DNA of 64,000 nt from Atherinomorus stipes (lineage: Eukaryota > Chordata > Actinopteri > Atheriniformes > Atherinidae): positions 975,001-1,039,000 of the forward strand of contig JALJCO010003962.1 in NCBI GenBank assembly GCA_023101725.1, written 5' to 3'. Shown here piece by piece: positions 34,001 through 48,408 of this stretch. Made by a program: the position numbers and the translations under genes. Positions within the stretch are counted from its first letter, which is position 1; the number at the start of each line of letters is the position of its first letter. A model generated the notes under the pieces. That model did not search any database. It was not told where the DNA came from and worked only from the letters and a program-made list of their open reading frames with translations.

Positions 34001-34222
34001 GACAGGCCTTCATTGCTTCCCATCTCATTAACACCTCCATGTCTTTTATCTCTCTTCCCATCTCTAAAACATCTGAAAGCATCTGTAAATCATTCTGTGA
34101 AGCCACTGTGTGCTGACTGATAAAGGCGTTGGGAATTTGGTCATTTTTTTTTTTCTTTTTATGCTCACATGTACATATATATGTCCAGAGTATTAACGCA
34201 GAGGACGATGCAGCCGTTGTCT
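31041..34222 (-). other. dync1li2: Probable dync1li2 3' UTR
   Basis: About 3.2 kb downstream of the stop without coding exons or transposon ends. An AATAAA in gene sense lies at 31053-31058, after which the sequence turns A-rich. Mammalian DYNC1LI2 also has a long 3' UTR, from memory. A run of 13 G at 33880-33892 (C on the transcript) is notable. Alternative nearer poly(A) sites are possible. Confidence 0.5.
31053..31058 (-). terminator. Candidate poly(A) signal of dync1li2
   Basis: TTTATT on the + strand, AATAAA in transcript sense, about 3.17 kb after the stop codon. Confidence 0.4.
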
Positions 34223-34332
34223 TCACGCTTCGTTCTCTGTCTGCGGTATGTTGTTAGCTGAAACCATGGAGTCTTGCTTGCGAGTCATCCTGTCCAACTC
34301 AGCCTGGACATCAGTCAAACCCGGCTTCTGCC
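34223..34332 (-). CDS. dync1li2: dync1li2 exon 13 (terminal coding)
   Basis: 110 bp, acceptor TTTTCAAG, stop TGA at 34225-34223. Encodes [18 protein letters not shown] then [17 protein letters not shown]. Confidence 0.94.
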
Positions 34333-37300
34333 CTTGAAAAAGAGACAGGAGACAAAGCCCAAAGGTAATCTCCTGTAGCTTCTGTGTGTGCTCATAAAAA
34401 ACAGTTCTTAATGGCCAGCAAGCAGACGATAGGAGTTTGGATGGTAATGCGCTCCCATGCTGGTTAGTGGCGGGCTGCTGCCACAGTTGACACACATGCG
34501 AAACTCAGACAAAACATGTATGCATGCATGTTATCCTGTTAACTGGGTCACAGAGATGTTAACAGTGCTCAGTGCGGGAACAAAAAGTACACGCCAGTGG
34601 TCCCAGGCACAAAGATGAGTTATGCAACGGCTTCCTCAGCTGGGTGAATCCAGACATTGCAGCAATTGATTTTGTTATATGAGATATAACAAAATGAAAA
34701 ACAAATAAGCTGAAGCTGAAAATATGAACAGATGACAGATGATGTAACTATGGAGAAAAAAAAAGATTAGATTCGCAAAGGAGAGCTGTGGGATATGAAA
34801 TGGTGAAGGAAACTGTTTACATGCGGGTGCTTTCAGTATATACAGGCCTGTCACAAGATGCCTCATCTGTGAGATGTTCAGCCAAAGAAGACACATTTTC
34901 TTTCCCCCTGCTTTAACCTCCTTAATCAGGCTGTAGAAATAAAACTCCAGACAGCAAAATGGTCCAAAGTCTCTAAGATCAAGTGTTTATGCACACAGCT
35001 GGCTCTTCATGATGGATCTCGATGTTTCAAATGCTGCAGTCAATGATTATTCTTTACTCTCTAGAGTTGCTTGGTTACCAGGAGGGTGTCATTACATCTT
35101 ACAGTTAAAACGGCACTTTTTCCACCTTTAATGGTAGTAATGGTAAAAGATAGTTTTAATAAAGAGTGCCACTACAGGGCAGCTGTATGCAAGTGTGCAT
35201 ATGGGTAGCACTTCACTTTCACCCCCTGTTGGCACAATCATGCTTCCTCCCCCTGCCTGCTTTAGCGTCCCTGCTTGCTTAGTGACAGCAGATGGCTAAA
35301 AATCCAAATGCCGCTTCCAGCCATCACCAATCTATAGATAAGGCCCTTACCCGAAATGTAAGATAAAATTGTTTCACTATTGTTTCAGCAAATGAAGGAC
35401 CATGGACATAAAAAGCTATTTACAGGCTCTACAGACCCGGGGAGTGAGCGCAAACAACTTGGCAGATGTGTACAAACAATTCCAGAAGCAACAGGCTAGC
35501 AAATCTGATAAATATGCTATTAAACTGTGACCTGCCCTAAAATCTAAGTCATGTATGCGTCTCCAACAAAGCTTAATAAAGCATTTAGAAAGTGAGATTT
35601 AAATTGCTTTTTTTTTTTTGTTCTTCAGCCAACTGCCTAATGTGGTGAACTTTTTAAAAATGTAAATTCAAGCCTAGATCAGGCCAGACAAAAACAGTAA
35701 TTGTTTTGGATGGGGTAAACCCCGGTATCCAACTTCCTGCTTTAGTTTTGTTCATTTCTGATATCTAAAGACTACAACGAGTAGGAAGGTCTGTAAACCA
35801 CAGGGGCACTGCTAAGTTCTTCACTGATTTTTCTCACACAGCTACACCATCATGCTGTAATTGCTTTCCCTGGTCCTCATCCTCCCTGGGTATCTTCGAT
35901 ACCCAATAGGCTCATAAATATAGGATTTGTTAAATCCCATAAGCATATGCATTTACATTTTTGTAATCTTTAACTGTCAAAATTCCTGTGTGGATCCATC
36001 TGTTACTGTTATACCTGCTTGGTGGCTCCTGCTTATGTTGCATCACTGCAAGTATACAAAATTACCACCTAAACAACAATTTCAATTCTTCTCAGGTACA
36101 TCTACAGACAAAGAAAATGACAATGATTAAAAAAAAAAAAAAATTTTTTTTGGAGGGGTTCCTTTCAAAAAAAGGGTTTATTTATGAAGGTATTGCGGTC
36201 CTAATTTTGGTATGATGTCAACATTATTTGTAATTGCTTTGGTATAAGAACTGGTAACCTGAAATTTTAAAAAATAAATAAATAAATACAGAGGCTCAGT
36301 GCTGTAGGGGTTGTACCTGTTTTCTTGGCGGACCCCTGGACTCCAGCTCCAACTGCTCCAGATCCTGGGCTTCCCGGGGCCCCTGTTTTTTTACTCAAAA
36401 GACTGTTGAAGAAGTTGGCCAGCACTCCCTCATTTGCAGCCCCAGCTGCAAAACAAAACACATTGTGAAAAAATTATTTCATGAGCTGTAATAGGCCACC
36501 ATCCCATCTTTTCAAAATTGAGGCTACAGATCAATAAACTATTTTGCACAAATGTGTAATAGCATATCAAGTTTTAATTCCAAAATAGCACTTTTAGATA
36601 GCTTTACTCAGTTCTTTTCAAATGTTTTATCTGTCAATGTAATCATCACACCTGTCTTAATAAAGGAACAATCTACTAAATGTTTTCCAACAGGGATGAA
36701 AAGTGCTGATAGGTTGCTGCAAAGAGGCTTTTCATTCCGAGATCAGATCTTCTTTCACAACATAAGGGACTTAAAGACATAGTATGATACTTTAACTCCA
36801 GAACCAATGACAAAAATATAGTAAAAAAGGACAAACGCTTGCAAGCTCATTTTTATTATTTATCTAAGTACTCTAAGAACACACTTGGCCCTGCCTACAT
36901 TTAATTGGAAAATGTTTTACAAACAAGAGTGTTGAATTAAATGTTGCAGTGTAACCACATGGAGGCAGTACAACACCACTTTAGGGAAACTGTGCTAAAG
37001 TGATATCTTAATCTGAAATAAATGAAACAGACAGGAACCTAAAATGTTATCAGGCACAATAATTTTATTTCAAAGATATTTTGGACAAAATCAGTCAAAC
37101 TACAGGGAATGCCAAGTACTGCTCCAAACAATAAGATGTGAAAAAAAAAAGAAGAACCAACCTTTCATGTTGGGGTCAGGCTTTTTGACAGCAGCCATCG
37201 GTGAGCTGGTGATGGTTGGTTGGCCGGCACGACCTGCGGGCCTGGGAGACCCTGAGGTTGTCCGTCCAGGAGATTCCTGAAACACACATATACACAGTTT

Positions 37301-40300
37301 AGTTCATCAAAAAGAAAAAAAAGAAAAACGGGGGGAGAGCTCCTTCACTGAAGAGACCATAACACACTTACTGTTGCTCCTCTTGTTGGCGTGGCTGGCT
37401 GCTTTGCTAACAAAGACTGCCGAACAGAAAAGAAAAAAGAAAAAAAACAAACATTTTTTTAAAAAGAGAGTCACTTCTAACATCTGTCCAGCATTACATT
37501 TGCAGGACCAAACACATTGACACAATTTTGACACTCCCATTGTAAAAGCTTACATGATGCATGTGAAATGTAAGAGGCAGAAGGGCTATCACTCTAAAAG
37601 GAAGGAAGGAAACCTTGCAGAAAGAAACTCGTTTAAAACCCCACTTCACAATTTATTTGCCAGCAAAATAAAAAGCAGAGGTAACTTAATACCTCCACCA
37701 AGGAGGTGATGTAATTGCTGGCATTTGTCGGGCTGTCTGTCAGCTTGTAAGATAACTCAAAAAGTTCTGAATGGATTTGGATGAAATTTTCAGGGAATAT
37801 TGATAATGGCACAAAGAAGAACTGATTAAATTTTGTTGTTCACATGGATTTCCATCTGGATCCAGGAAATTTTTGAGGGATTCTTAATAATTGTGAGATA
37901 GGGCCATATGGGCGGAACTGAGCTGCTTGGTGGAGGTCTATGCTCTCTGTGTGCTCTTACAGTTAGTAAAGTGGTCATTTTAGATGAGTTGAATAAAAAT
38001 GCAATATATCAACAAAAACATGTAAAGGGGGTAAACAAATGTATGCATACCTGATAAATTTCATAAAGAACACAAAGTTGGAATTACGCATTGTTTTGTT
38101 TGGATACCATATTGTGTTCATATCTGCACTGAGGTCGTCTTATAGACCTTGAATTTTAACTGCAGGTTTAACTGCAAGTTTGAGTGTAATGTCTTTACAC
38201 TCAAACTTTAGGATCTGCCTATAAAAGGTATTTTCCGATTATTCAGTCCTTCCTAATGCCAAAATAAATTTTCAATTTGCAGAACTTGATTTTAGAAGCA
38301 CAATTCTGGATATGTCTGCTAGTAAATATCAATCTTTTGTTTAATGCTATTCAGTTCAATCAAGTGGTGACAATTTAATTTGTTGGAGAGAAAAAAAAAT
38401 ATTAAGACCTAGATCAAATCAGTAGCTGACACTTACCTGCTGCTTCATCAGGAACACCTGCTCATCCTCTGCATTTATCTCTTTGTCATGAACCAACTGA
38501 AAACAAGCAAAGAGAAGATCAAGTTTAAATAGCAATTAAGTCTGATTTACCACAGCTTTAATGATGCACTGTCAACCAAAAAGTTTTCTTGTTTTTAAGT
38601 GTTTACCTTTCGTACAGGAGGCTTTGTGATAAAATCTTCAAACAGATCTTCTGGTTTAATTGTTGTGAGGTTTTCATGCAAAATCCCAATTTTCTTCTCA
38701 TTATCCCATCCTGATGGACTGAGGAGAATACAGACAACTGTTCAAGCGCAGTCAGTGCAGTATGTCTTTTTTTACATCATCTTTAAATAAAACCTTGAAC
38801 TTGTTTTTGGGTGTACCACAAATGGAAGTAAAATGGGGATTACAAAATTATCTGGCCCAAACGGTACATAAATATTTGAATTTTGGGGCAGTCATGAATG
38901 AAAGACTTGCTCATAACTAGCTTTACGTACATGAACACTGCATCTTTCTCCACCACTAAGGCCGGTGAGACGAACTGAAAGTCATACATCTTGTGTACAA
39001 TATATTTGTAAAGCAGATCCAGGTTCTTCTCTTCTTTGACTGAAGTATAGATCAGGCCAGCTCCATCTGTTTTAGTTACCGTAGTTAAGGGAGTAATTGG
39101 AGCAATGTCACAGATGGCTAATGGGAAAAACAGTCAGGGGGGCTCAAGTACAACCACTTTCTGTTTCAAAGGTCAGTCAAAAATTGAATGTCCTCTATAA
39201 ATGACACACCATACTGCATCAAAAGGATACATTGTAAGCAAAATCGCCTGATGTAGGACTGGATGAAATCAAAGTGTTCTTCTCTGAAGTCATGCTCCTT
39301 CTCTAGTACGCTGACAGCATCACACTGAAAGAATCACAGAGATTGGAAATTGTTATGTGAAACAGACAACAGAGCATCTGAGAAAGCCATAGGAACATGA
39401 ATACACCAACACTTGAGGGCTTTTATGCTCCAAATGATTGTTGCATTTTGGTGTTAAAGTTCTCCTCATATTCTTTATTGGGGATAGATGAGGGCCATAG
39501 GTAGTACCATTTAGTACCTTCATCCTCTTCTTCCATAGCCATGCTTTTGTAACGTATGTAAAATGTGGGTTTGCATCATCTTGTTAAAAATGCATGGATG
39601 TCCCCGGAAAAGATGTCATACTGAAGACAAAATATGTTGTCGTCTCACCCCAAATATTTGTATATTTGGCACTATACAAATAAACCTGAATTTAACTGAA
39701 TTTAATTGAATTAAAGGCTCAGTGAACTTTTCTACCCTCATGATGTTTACATTGTGGTGCTTGGCAAAGGTTTACCAAAGTAATCCTCTGCCCATGTGTT
39801 ACAACAGCAATCGATGAATAGCAGTTCTTAATATATTTTCCTCAGAAATTAAAGATTACAGGGGTCTAACTTCTTTATGCACTAAAATTCCTCCAGATTG
39901 CTTTGATAAATTTCACTGTAGAGGGAGAAATATGCAAATCCCTTCAAAATTTTCTCTGAGAGACATTGGTTTAAGATGGTTCAATTATTTTTTCACATTT
40001 GTTAGCAAGTTGGAGATCCTCTGCCCTTGTATGCTTTTGTACCAAATCATAGCAATCACCTACTGAAGACAACTGAATGAAATGACATCACATTCTTTTA
40101 ACTTCATTGCAAAGACACCCTAACTTTTTTGGAATGTGTTGGGGGCCATTAATGCAAAAATGGATAGGGAATTAAAAAAAAAAAAATTAAGCTGAAAAGA
40201 AAAAGCATGAAATATATTAATTTTGTACTGTCTGTGCCTAAAGGAAATTGACAAAATCCCAGAATACTTTTGATGCCAATCTCAACATTATTCCAACTTC

Positions 40301-43300
40301 TTTTGCCTTTGGGAACTCCTTATCAGTTGCAACCCAGACTGTTTTTTTTTTTTTTTATTGTTTCCGTCTACCTCGCAGGCACTATTCAGGGGTAGTACAT
40401 GCATAGGATGCTCTTTGTGGAGATTCTCATGTATACTGTTGATTACTGGAGGAGTAATTGGTGAGAGTACCACAGACATAAGAAAAAGAAAAAAGAAACG
40501 TACAGCTAAAATGATGCAAGGAATACCACTTAATGAGTGCGAACAAGTACTTTTTTCTGCAGTGCGAGCCATTCTTCATCTAACAAGACAAAGAGTATCA
40601 ATAAAAAAAGTCACATTCTCCATTCTCTAGTCACAGATAGCATGTGACACTGTTGATGACTTTTCAGCATTTGCTTTTTAACCTTTCAGGCAAAACCTAA
40701 TATAAATGCAATGCTTTGTTAGATGATACTGCTTCATGAAGCAATATTGAAGAGAAAAAGCATAGATTAAAGCTGAATCAAACATCAGCTAGGATTCAAG
40801 GTCCTAAATGGGCTTGCCATAGATGTTAAATCAGAGCAAATGAAACCAGCTAGAGCAGCTAACAGGGTGTTTCTAAAATCTTTTTCTGCCATTTTCTCTG
40901 CTTGGCTAAGAAGGCTTTGGCTGTAAAACTAAGTTTTGAAGAGGTGTAGATAATGAAAGCATGAAGCTTGAAACAAATGGCTTGAAAGACATTCTGGAAA
41001 ACCTGAGAAACTAAGAGGAGGTAGCTCCAACATTCTCTAAGGGGCCTACTCTGCATTATCTATTCACACCAAGAGGCCGTTTACTCCTGAAATTAACATG
41101 TATCTGGTGATCTGCACACCAACAGAGAGATCCAATTGCTTCAGATTACAACAGGCATCAACATGCATCTCCACTTGGGTCTCCAGTGACCATTTGTGAT
41201 CAGGTGTCACTTCCCCACTCTATATCAAATTAACACATAGCCAGTAGGACTGGGTGATAAATCAATTCTATCAATTAATTTAAATTAGCCATTAACGACA
41301 GTTTTATTTATTGAACACTCTTAAAATATGTTCTCTTTTGGGAAACATACACTGCCTGGACAAAAAAAAAAAAGTCGCCACCTGGATTTAACAAGCTAGA
41401 TTAACGATTAAAAGATGCATGGTACTGTGAGCATTCATGTTCAACGTTCATATTAAACGTAGTGAAAAGCTCTAAGGAGATTGAAAGAGTTCATTTTCAG
41501 TATCAAGAAAAATACCTTTAATCAGAGCCATGCAAATTTCACAGGTGTGGGTGGATATTTATTTAATGACTGCTGGTCGAAGGTGAGAGTAGGATTTTTT
41601 TTTTTTCTTACTACTTTTTTTTATTTATTTTTGTCAGCATGACAAGTGCTTTGATTTCAGGTGTGGGAAAGTGGCAAAATAACAGACTATAGGGAGGTAG
41701 CCGAGTGGTTCAGTGCAATATTGAGCAAGTTTAAGAGGAAAAAAATGTTAAGGGAAATTCCTTTAAAAAAACACTTGGGGAAAAAAGAAAGCGCCACTAA
41801 AAAAAAAAAAAAAAAAAAAAAATACAAGATATATAAAAAAGGGAGGGGATAATTTAAGAGGAAAAAAATAAATAAAACCAAAGGGGAATTTCTTTTCATA
41901 AACAAAAAAAGAAAGGAAACAGGGGAAAAGAAAAATTGGAAGGGAGGAAAAATGAAAGAGAAAGGAAAAAAAAAAGGAGAAGAGAAAAAAAAAAGGAAAG
42001 AAAAAAAAAAAAAGAAAAGGGGAAGAGGTATCGAGGAAGAGAGGGAGGAGGGGAGGGAGGGAGGACGCAGGGGGGGGGGGGGGGGGGGGGGGGGGGGGAG
42101 GGGAGAAGGAGGGAAGAGAGGGGGGGAGAAAAAATGAAAACAGAAGTCCAGTGATGGCACGGCCATATTCCAAGATGACCGTGCCAGAATTTATCGGGCT
42201 CAGATTGTGAAAGATGGTTCAGGGATCATCAGACATCATTTTCACACATGAGTCCAGACCTGAACCCCACTGAGAATCTTTGGGATGTGCTGTGGTCAGA
42301 CTCTACAATCATCATCAAGATCTTGGTGAAAAATTGATGCAACAGGATGCCAATAAATCTGGTGACATTGCAGAAGCTTCTGGAAACACAGCGAATGCTG
42401 CCGCAATCAAAGCTAAAGGCCGTCCAACGAAATGTTAAATGTTTGACCTTTTTTTTGTTGGCGACTTTTTTTTGGCCGGGCAGTGTAGGTTACAATGGCT
42501 TCTGTACTGACTCAGCTATGGCGGCTCTCCATGGCTATATTGTTAGCTACACGCCCTCAAAATGCTGGGAACAAAAGCGTTTCACATAGACAACGTAAAA
42601 ATTTCCCAATTGAAGCTGCAGCAGCGGTAGAATACTCTGCTGTCAGACATTTGCTCTGCACATGAACACACCATGCAGGGAGGCAGAGACTCCTGGTGTG
42701 AGTTGACGCAATGCGGAGGCCGAAGGAAACTGCAGCGCAGTTGGAATGAGGCACATACAGGCCTGATGTAAATCAGCCATAAGGCTTTGATCATAAACTT
42801 CAGAAATAAGGACGATCAGGGTTTTTAGTGGATTCAGTCCACCATTAAACCAAACCACCTACATGCCCAAAATCAGTTTCTCTCGACAAGATAATGCTAA
42901 ATTGGGAATATGTCATGTCTTGTAATTTAGTTGTAGGGATGTAACGATAACCTGTAAAATGATTAACAGTGATAAAATACTGTTTCAAATCTTAATTATC
43001 GTTGAAACTGTGACCGATTACTGCACTTTGAAAAACTCAGTGATGCTGTTCATTGCCTGGAAAAGCAGCAGTGTCACGATGGAGGGCAAATAAAGCACCC
43101 ATGTGGACAGAGCTCTGGAGAGTTTTCTCCCTTTCAAATGGACAAAGTAGACGTCTAGACCCAATTCGGATATTGTTAAAGATGCTGGGGGGCTATTTCA
43201 ATAATACCCCAATAAGAATGATAATTTTGGTCACAATAACTGTAATATGAAATTGTCATATCATTACATCCATATTTAGTTGTTTAGAAAATTAAGGGTT

Positions 43301-46300
43301 GAATTTCACAGATTAATCTCCCTGTATTAGCAAATGAGTTTTGACAGGCCTAATTTATCATTATTTTATCTGTTTTATAATGATTTAGCAACCGCCTGAA
43401 ATTGTTTGGGTGTAGGCTATCATGCGCACAGATAGGCCTGAGATGGTTATCAATAAACAATTTTTCCGGCCTCAATATATCGCCATGTGTATGTGTGTAG
43501 TTGTTTTCCTTGTTTCTCGATGACGTGTGCATTGTCTCAGCACATGGGCGCGTTTGTGGATCAGCAGAATGAAGGGAGTGAACCATCTTGTAAGTCATTC
43601 AGGATCTTTGTATCTGTAGAAGGAGGCGGAGCCACAAACACACCTACATTAACAGACCGGAGCAACTGAACTGCGAGGACCATGGAAACACTTATTGCAA
43701 AGCCTGAAAGTCCTTTTTATTCTATTTTTATTGGTTTTTTTGTTTATTTATCTAGGATATTTAAAAGTTCTGGTTCTGGACAATAAAATGTGAAATAAAG
43801 GTTGAATTGTTGCATTTGAAAGGATGTACCTGCATTGTTATGATATATTAACAGAACTTGAGTGGTTATTTTGGTCTCAGTAATGTCTACAATAATATCG
43901 TTTATTGTCAATAATATGTGGGACAATATATCGTCCAGCAAAATTTGTTTTCGTCCCAGGCCTGCGCACAGTGCATATGACAACACACACGCACACATGC
44001 ACGCACGCACGCACATACACACCCGGCCAACCATTGGCACCGCACAGCTGAAAAAAAAGAATTTGTAGAGGGAACACTGCCAGGGTTCTGAGACTCCAAA
44101 ACAGAGCCAAAGCCAGAGCAAGCAGCGTCTCAAAGCACCAGCAGATACACATTCGAGTGAGCCGTCATTCATGGCTGGAATTTAACAGCATGCTTGACTG
44201 CAATGAGAAATCCTTCCCTCTAAGCACAAACATCAGAAGAATCAATTTCAGTGTATCTTATATCATTAGAAAGGGTTCCAAGGGAAAAAAAAAAATTTAA
44301 GGATACAGCCACGTTGCATACCACTACGGATACGGTGTCTTTTTAAAGTGTGAAAAAGCCTGAATTTCTTCATGTTATTTCACAAGTTTTTTAATACATG
44401 AGGCACATTAACATAAAAACATGAAGTTTAATGTTATTAAGTAAGTTTTGTATGTTTTTAAGAAAAAGAGGAAAAAATCTATGAAAATCTAGAATCGAAT
44501 TTGGTGTGAAAAAGCATTAGATATAAATTTTCAGCCAATCCCATTAGCCTGTGTCACAAAAGTTATGGAGGGTAACAAACAAGACAACAGATGATCATCA
44601 ATAAATCCATCTACAAAAATATATACAAACTTTATCTTTCAAAATCTCATAAAAGATTTCATTATGAACCATCTCTGTGCAGAAATGTGGAGAAAAGCCT
44701 GACAAGTAACTTAACTGCCTGGAATGTATCCATTTCCAAAGTGCAAATGATAATGTGCAACAATGTATAAGAAAGAAAAGAAAGAAAAGAAATTAATATT
44801 TTACCATTGCATATCCTTAACATAAGATAACATGATTTTTTTTTTTTTTTTTAATTACTCTTCTTGCTTTCCCCCCTTCCCTTTTTATTGGCATCTTCAT
44901 TATAAAGATACAGTACTGGTCACAGAACACAAAAAGAGGCAGCTTTGACAGATTGGTGAAAAGCTGTCAAACATTACTTGTTGGACTTTAAAGTCATTTA
45001 CCTTTGTGCAAACTATTAGCACCGGAATGCCCAGGTTGTGTGTGAGTACGTTGTCCCCAAGCGGTAGAACGATGGCCTCATCTTCCCCCGATGTTGGGGC
45101 CCGTCGTGGGGAGGATGGAGTAGCATCCTCTGGTTCTGCATACTCTTGGAAAGCTTTAACCACTGAGGAAGAAAAACGATAATAAGCTTAGAGGGAGCAC
45201 GTTTCAACTAATCTGGAAAAAAAATGAATATTTGTTCAGTTTCCTTGAAATCAAACTCATTCTCTAACTTTTATGATTGAAAATCCTTTCCAGTGGAGCA
45301 GGCCACACAGAAAGCATTTATATTTTTCTCTGGCATCTGTATGTTATATTCTTATCTTAGGTATGGCATACTTATCTTTCTTTTAAAAAAATAACTTTTG
45401 ATCAAATGTGGATAATTAAAGATGAACTTCTTTTGTTTGTAGTCGAGGAACAAATAAAAACCTGCAAAAACTAGAAAACTTTAATAAAACCGTGTCTGCC
45501 CAATTAACTTGGGTGCCTGCCAGACAGATGTTAAGTATATAACTGAATACAAGTGTAAGGGGCCGTCCACACGGCGCCGTATTACAGCAAAACCGGCAAA
45601 ATTTAAGAAATCTGCCCTATCATCCTCACGAAACCAGGGATTAGCCTCCTGAAACAGGGTTCCAAGGTGGAAAGGTTTGAAACCTCGATGGGTTTGTATT
45701 TCATGGGGACGGCGTAACTGCGCAAGGAAGGGAAGGGAAGGGAAAGGAAGACAACGCACCACGTTGGTCTCGTTCATAAAAACAATAAAGTTCAGAAGAA
45801 TAGTTACTTCTCACATGCATATCTTTGCTGAATGTGCTGAGGCACCTACTGAACAGTTTCTGCAACACCTTCATGCAGAACATCAAACCTGAATTCATGA
45901 GTGCATTTTTAATTGTACGAACTTTCCAACTGTGTCCCTAAAACTATTTAGTCTCTGACTCATGAAACATTACATAACTGAATAGAAGCAGTTTTTATTC
46001 ATACACTGAAATAAACAGCTTCTTCCTGCTTAAGCCCCAAACCTAGAAGTCCCTGCCACATGAAAACAAAAGCAAAACACAACTATGCTACATTTCCACA
46101 GTTACATTACAGGCCTTGGGTGAAAGGTAGAAAAAAGATAAGTGAATGGCATTCCTAACTCTCATGTAGTGCTAACCCAGCTGTCCAGTCCTACTGTTTT
46201 CAAAGCTGCTGTGGAAAGTTGGAGGGTGGGAGGTTATAAGCAGGAAGCTTTGGCCTACTTCCTCAGGAGCATTAAGAATGCAGTTGGAGAACAGCCCACA

Positions 46301-48365
46301 AAGCCAGCTTTGCTTGTCATTCTGAGTCAAACCCTTTACTTTCAGACATGGAATTTTGTGCACGGGGCTAGAACCGCTGTTATAAATGAGCTAAAAGAGA
46401 ACCCTTCCTGGAATACAGGATTACACAAATCCAGTGGGTATGCATAAAAAGTTTAAAGTATGCACTTTACGGCACAAGAATTACAGCTGCAGGCCTATTT
46501 AACACCACCTTCATGAAAACAGTCAGCGTCATATGTCAAAATGTTAGCTGTATGAGCCTAACAGTCAGAAGTCAAGTAGTCCCTTCTCACTCATGCTGAA
46601 CCCAAATCGGGAAAATAAGGCAATTTACAGAACAAATAAAAAAAAAACAAAAAAACAGACTAGTTAGGCAGAGAACAAAAACAGCACTTTCCTAAACATA
46701 TGTGCATAAACACATCTTTTTTCATTGGTCAAGAAAAAAAAAAAGTAGCAGCAAGACAACCCTGAAATGTTAATGTGTGAGTTTCATAATGGTGTGAAGT
46801 TTACACTTCAGCAGTGTCTGAGGAAACTGGGACTATCACAGTAGCTTGTATAGCTGCTTTAATGTTTGTTTTTGAGGTTGGTTTTTTTTTTGTGATTTCT
46901 AATATACATAAGATGAACCCCTGGATCTGATTAGAGAGGTGGTATATGGATCATCCCTAAATGAAAGTGACAAAGTCAGACAGACTTTGCCCTATCAAGA
47001 CCTACTTATCTGTTCAACAAACAAAGGTGTAGCCAAAACACGTCGGTACTCACCCTTCTTTCAATAAAATATACTCTGAAATAATGAAACAGTACTTCAA
47101 ATAGGACTCATTTTATGTAAAAACAGGCCAAATGTCAGTGAAAGCTGAAGCTCAATTTGAGCTTTATGAATCTTTTCTGACCAACTCCAGGTGAAATGAG
47201 CAAGTTTAATCCGTTTGTTACAACAACAGAAGTCAAACTGCAATCTACTGCATATTGCTAGCTTAAAAAAAACAAAACAAAACAAAACAGTCAACATGTT
47301 TGTACTGTTGCTAAAATAATCTCTGTATCGTCACTACCAAGAAGTCTCAGAGTGAAATATTTCTCTTTATAACATGTAGTCAGTCAGGCAGCAGTATGTT
47401 GAGCCTGTAATTTGACTAGAGTCGACTTCAGACACCCAACCCACTTTTAGTTCCAGCGCTGCAGCAGACAGAATGTCCGGCCCACTGACTGAGTTCAGAC
47501 CAATTGAGTTTACTTCCTTTCAGTTCTCTGGAGCTCTTATTGGAAGGGAGGCGACCATGATGCAAGACGCCTGCAAGACTTCCTGGACAAAAGCCATTCA
47601 CACACACTCCAGACTGTCAGACAGTCTTCTCTCATTCAAACACTACATGATCCAAGTCTCACCAATGTGCTATAGACATTGCAGTTGGCATTCTGAAAGA
47701 TGCTTTATCTAGGTGACAAGCCTCAACTGAACTGAAAGTTTGACCATGTGAACAGGTTTTCAGAAAAAGGCAACAAAAAAAAAAACCACACTTGAAAAGG
47801 CTAATAAAAAGAACACAGAACTATAAAGACTAACAAAAGTCACTTGTGTGCATACAAATGATGATTTCCAATTTTAATAGAATAATGGCCCAAGCTAACG
47901 TCTAAAGTTGCTTTCCAACTGAAATGTAAAGGTTAAATGAATAAGACTACAAACACATCTACAAGAAGTGGTTTAAATCAATAAATCTAGCTTAAAATGT
48001 GAACCACTGCTTGCGAACACTGCTCATTTAGCATATGATGGGAATATTTCTGAACATTCAAGGTCAAAATACACTACTCACAAAAAGTTAAGGATAATTG
48101 GCTTTTTGTATGATGTCAGAAAGAATCTAAAATCCACTACAACCTTTCCAGGTGAACTGAATTAAACCTTCTCTAAACTTTTCAATGCACATGTACATTG
48201 TTCAATGGTTAAATATTTATTCTGCATCATTCTGTTCTCCAAAAACCGAAAGTTGAATATCCCTAACTTTTTGTGAGTAGTGGAACTTGGAAAAAAAAAC
48301 TCCTCTTTGCAAGACGATTTCAGACTAAGAGCAAAAACAGCAACTTGGAAAAAAGATACAGGAAC

Positions 48366-48408
<43 letters not shown>

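Larger units (their letters stand above)
39325..45001 (-). other. dync1li2 intron 5 (5.7 kb)
   Basis: Transposon-rich intron holding, from low to high coordinates, an old repeat (39540-40165), a Tc1-like relic (41350-42485), a hAT MITE (42934-43274) and another hAT element (43433-43964). No exon evidence. Confidence 0.85.

Noticed and set aside
41687..42173. Minus-strand Pro/Phe/Ser-rich frames and plus-strand Lys/Gly-rich frames
   Set aside because: They are created by the purine-rich low-complexity tract inside the Tc1 relic and have no domain or splice support.
46142..46447. 101-codon + strand frame in dync1li2 intron 4
   Set aside because: No recognisable family, no splice or poly(A) context; length is compatible with chance.
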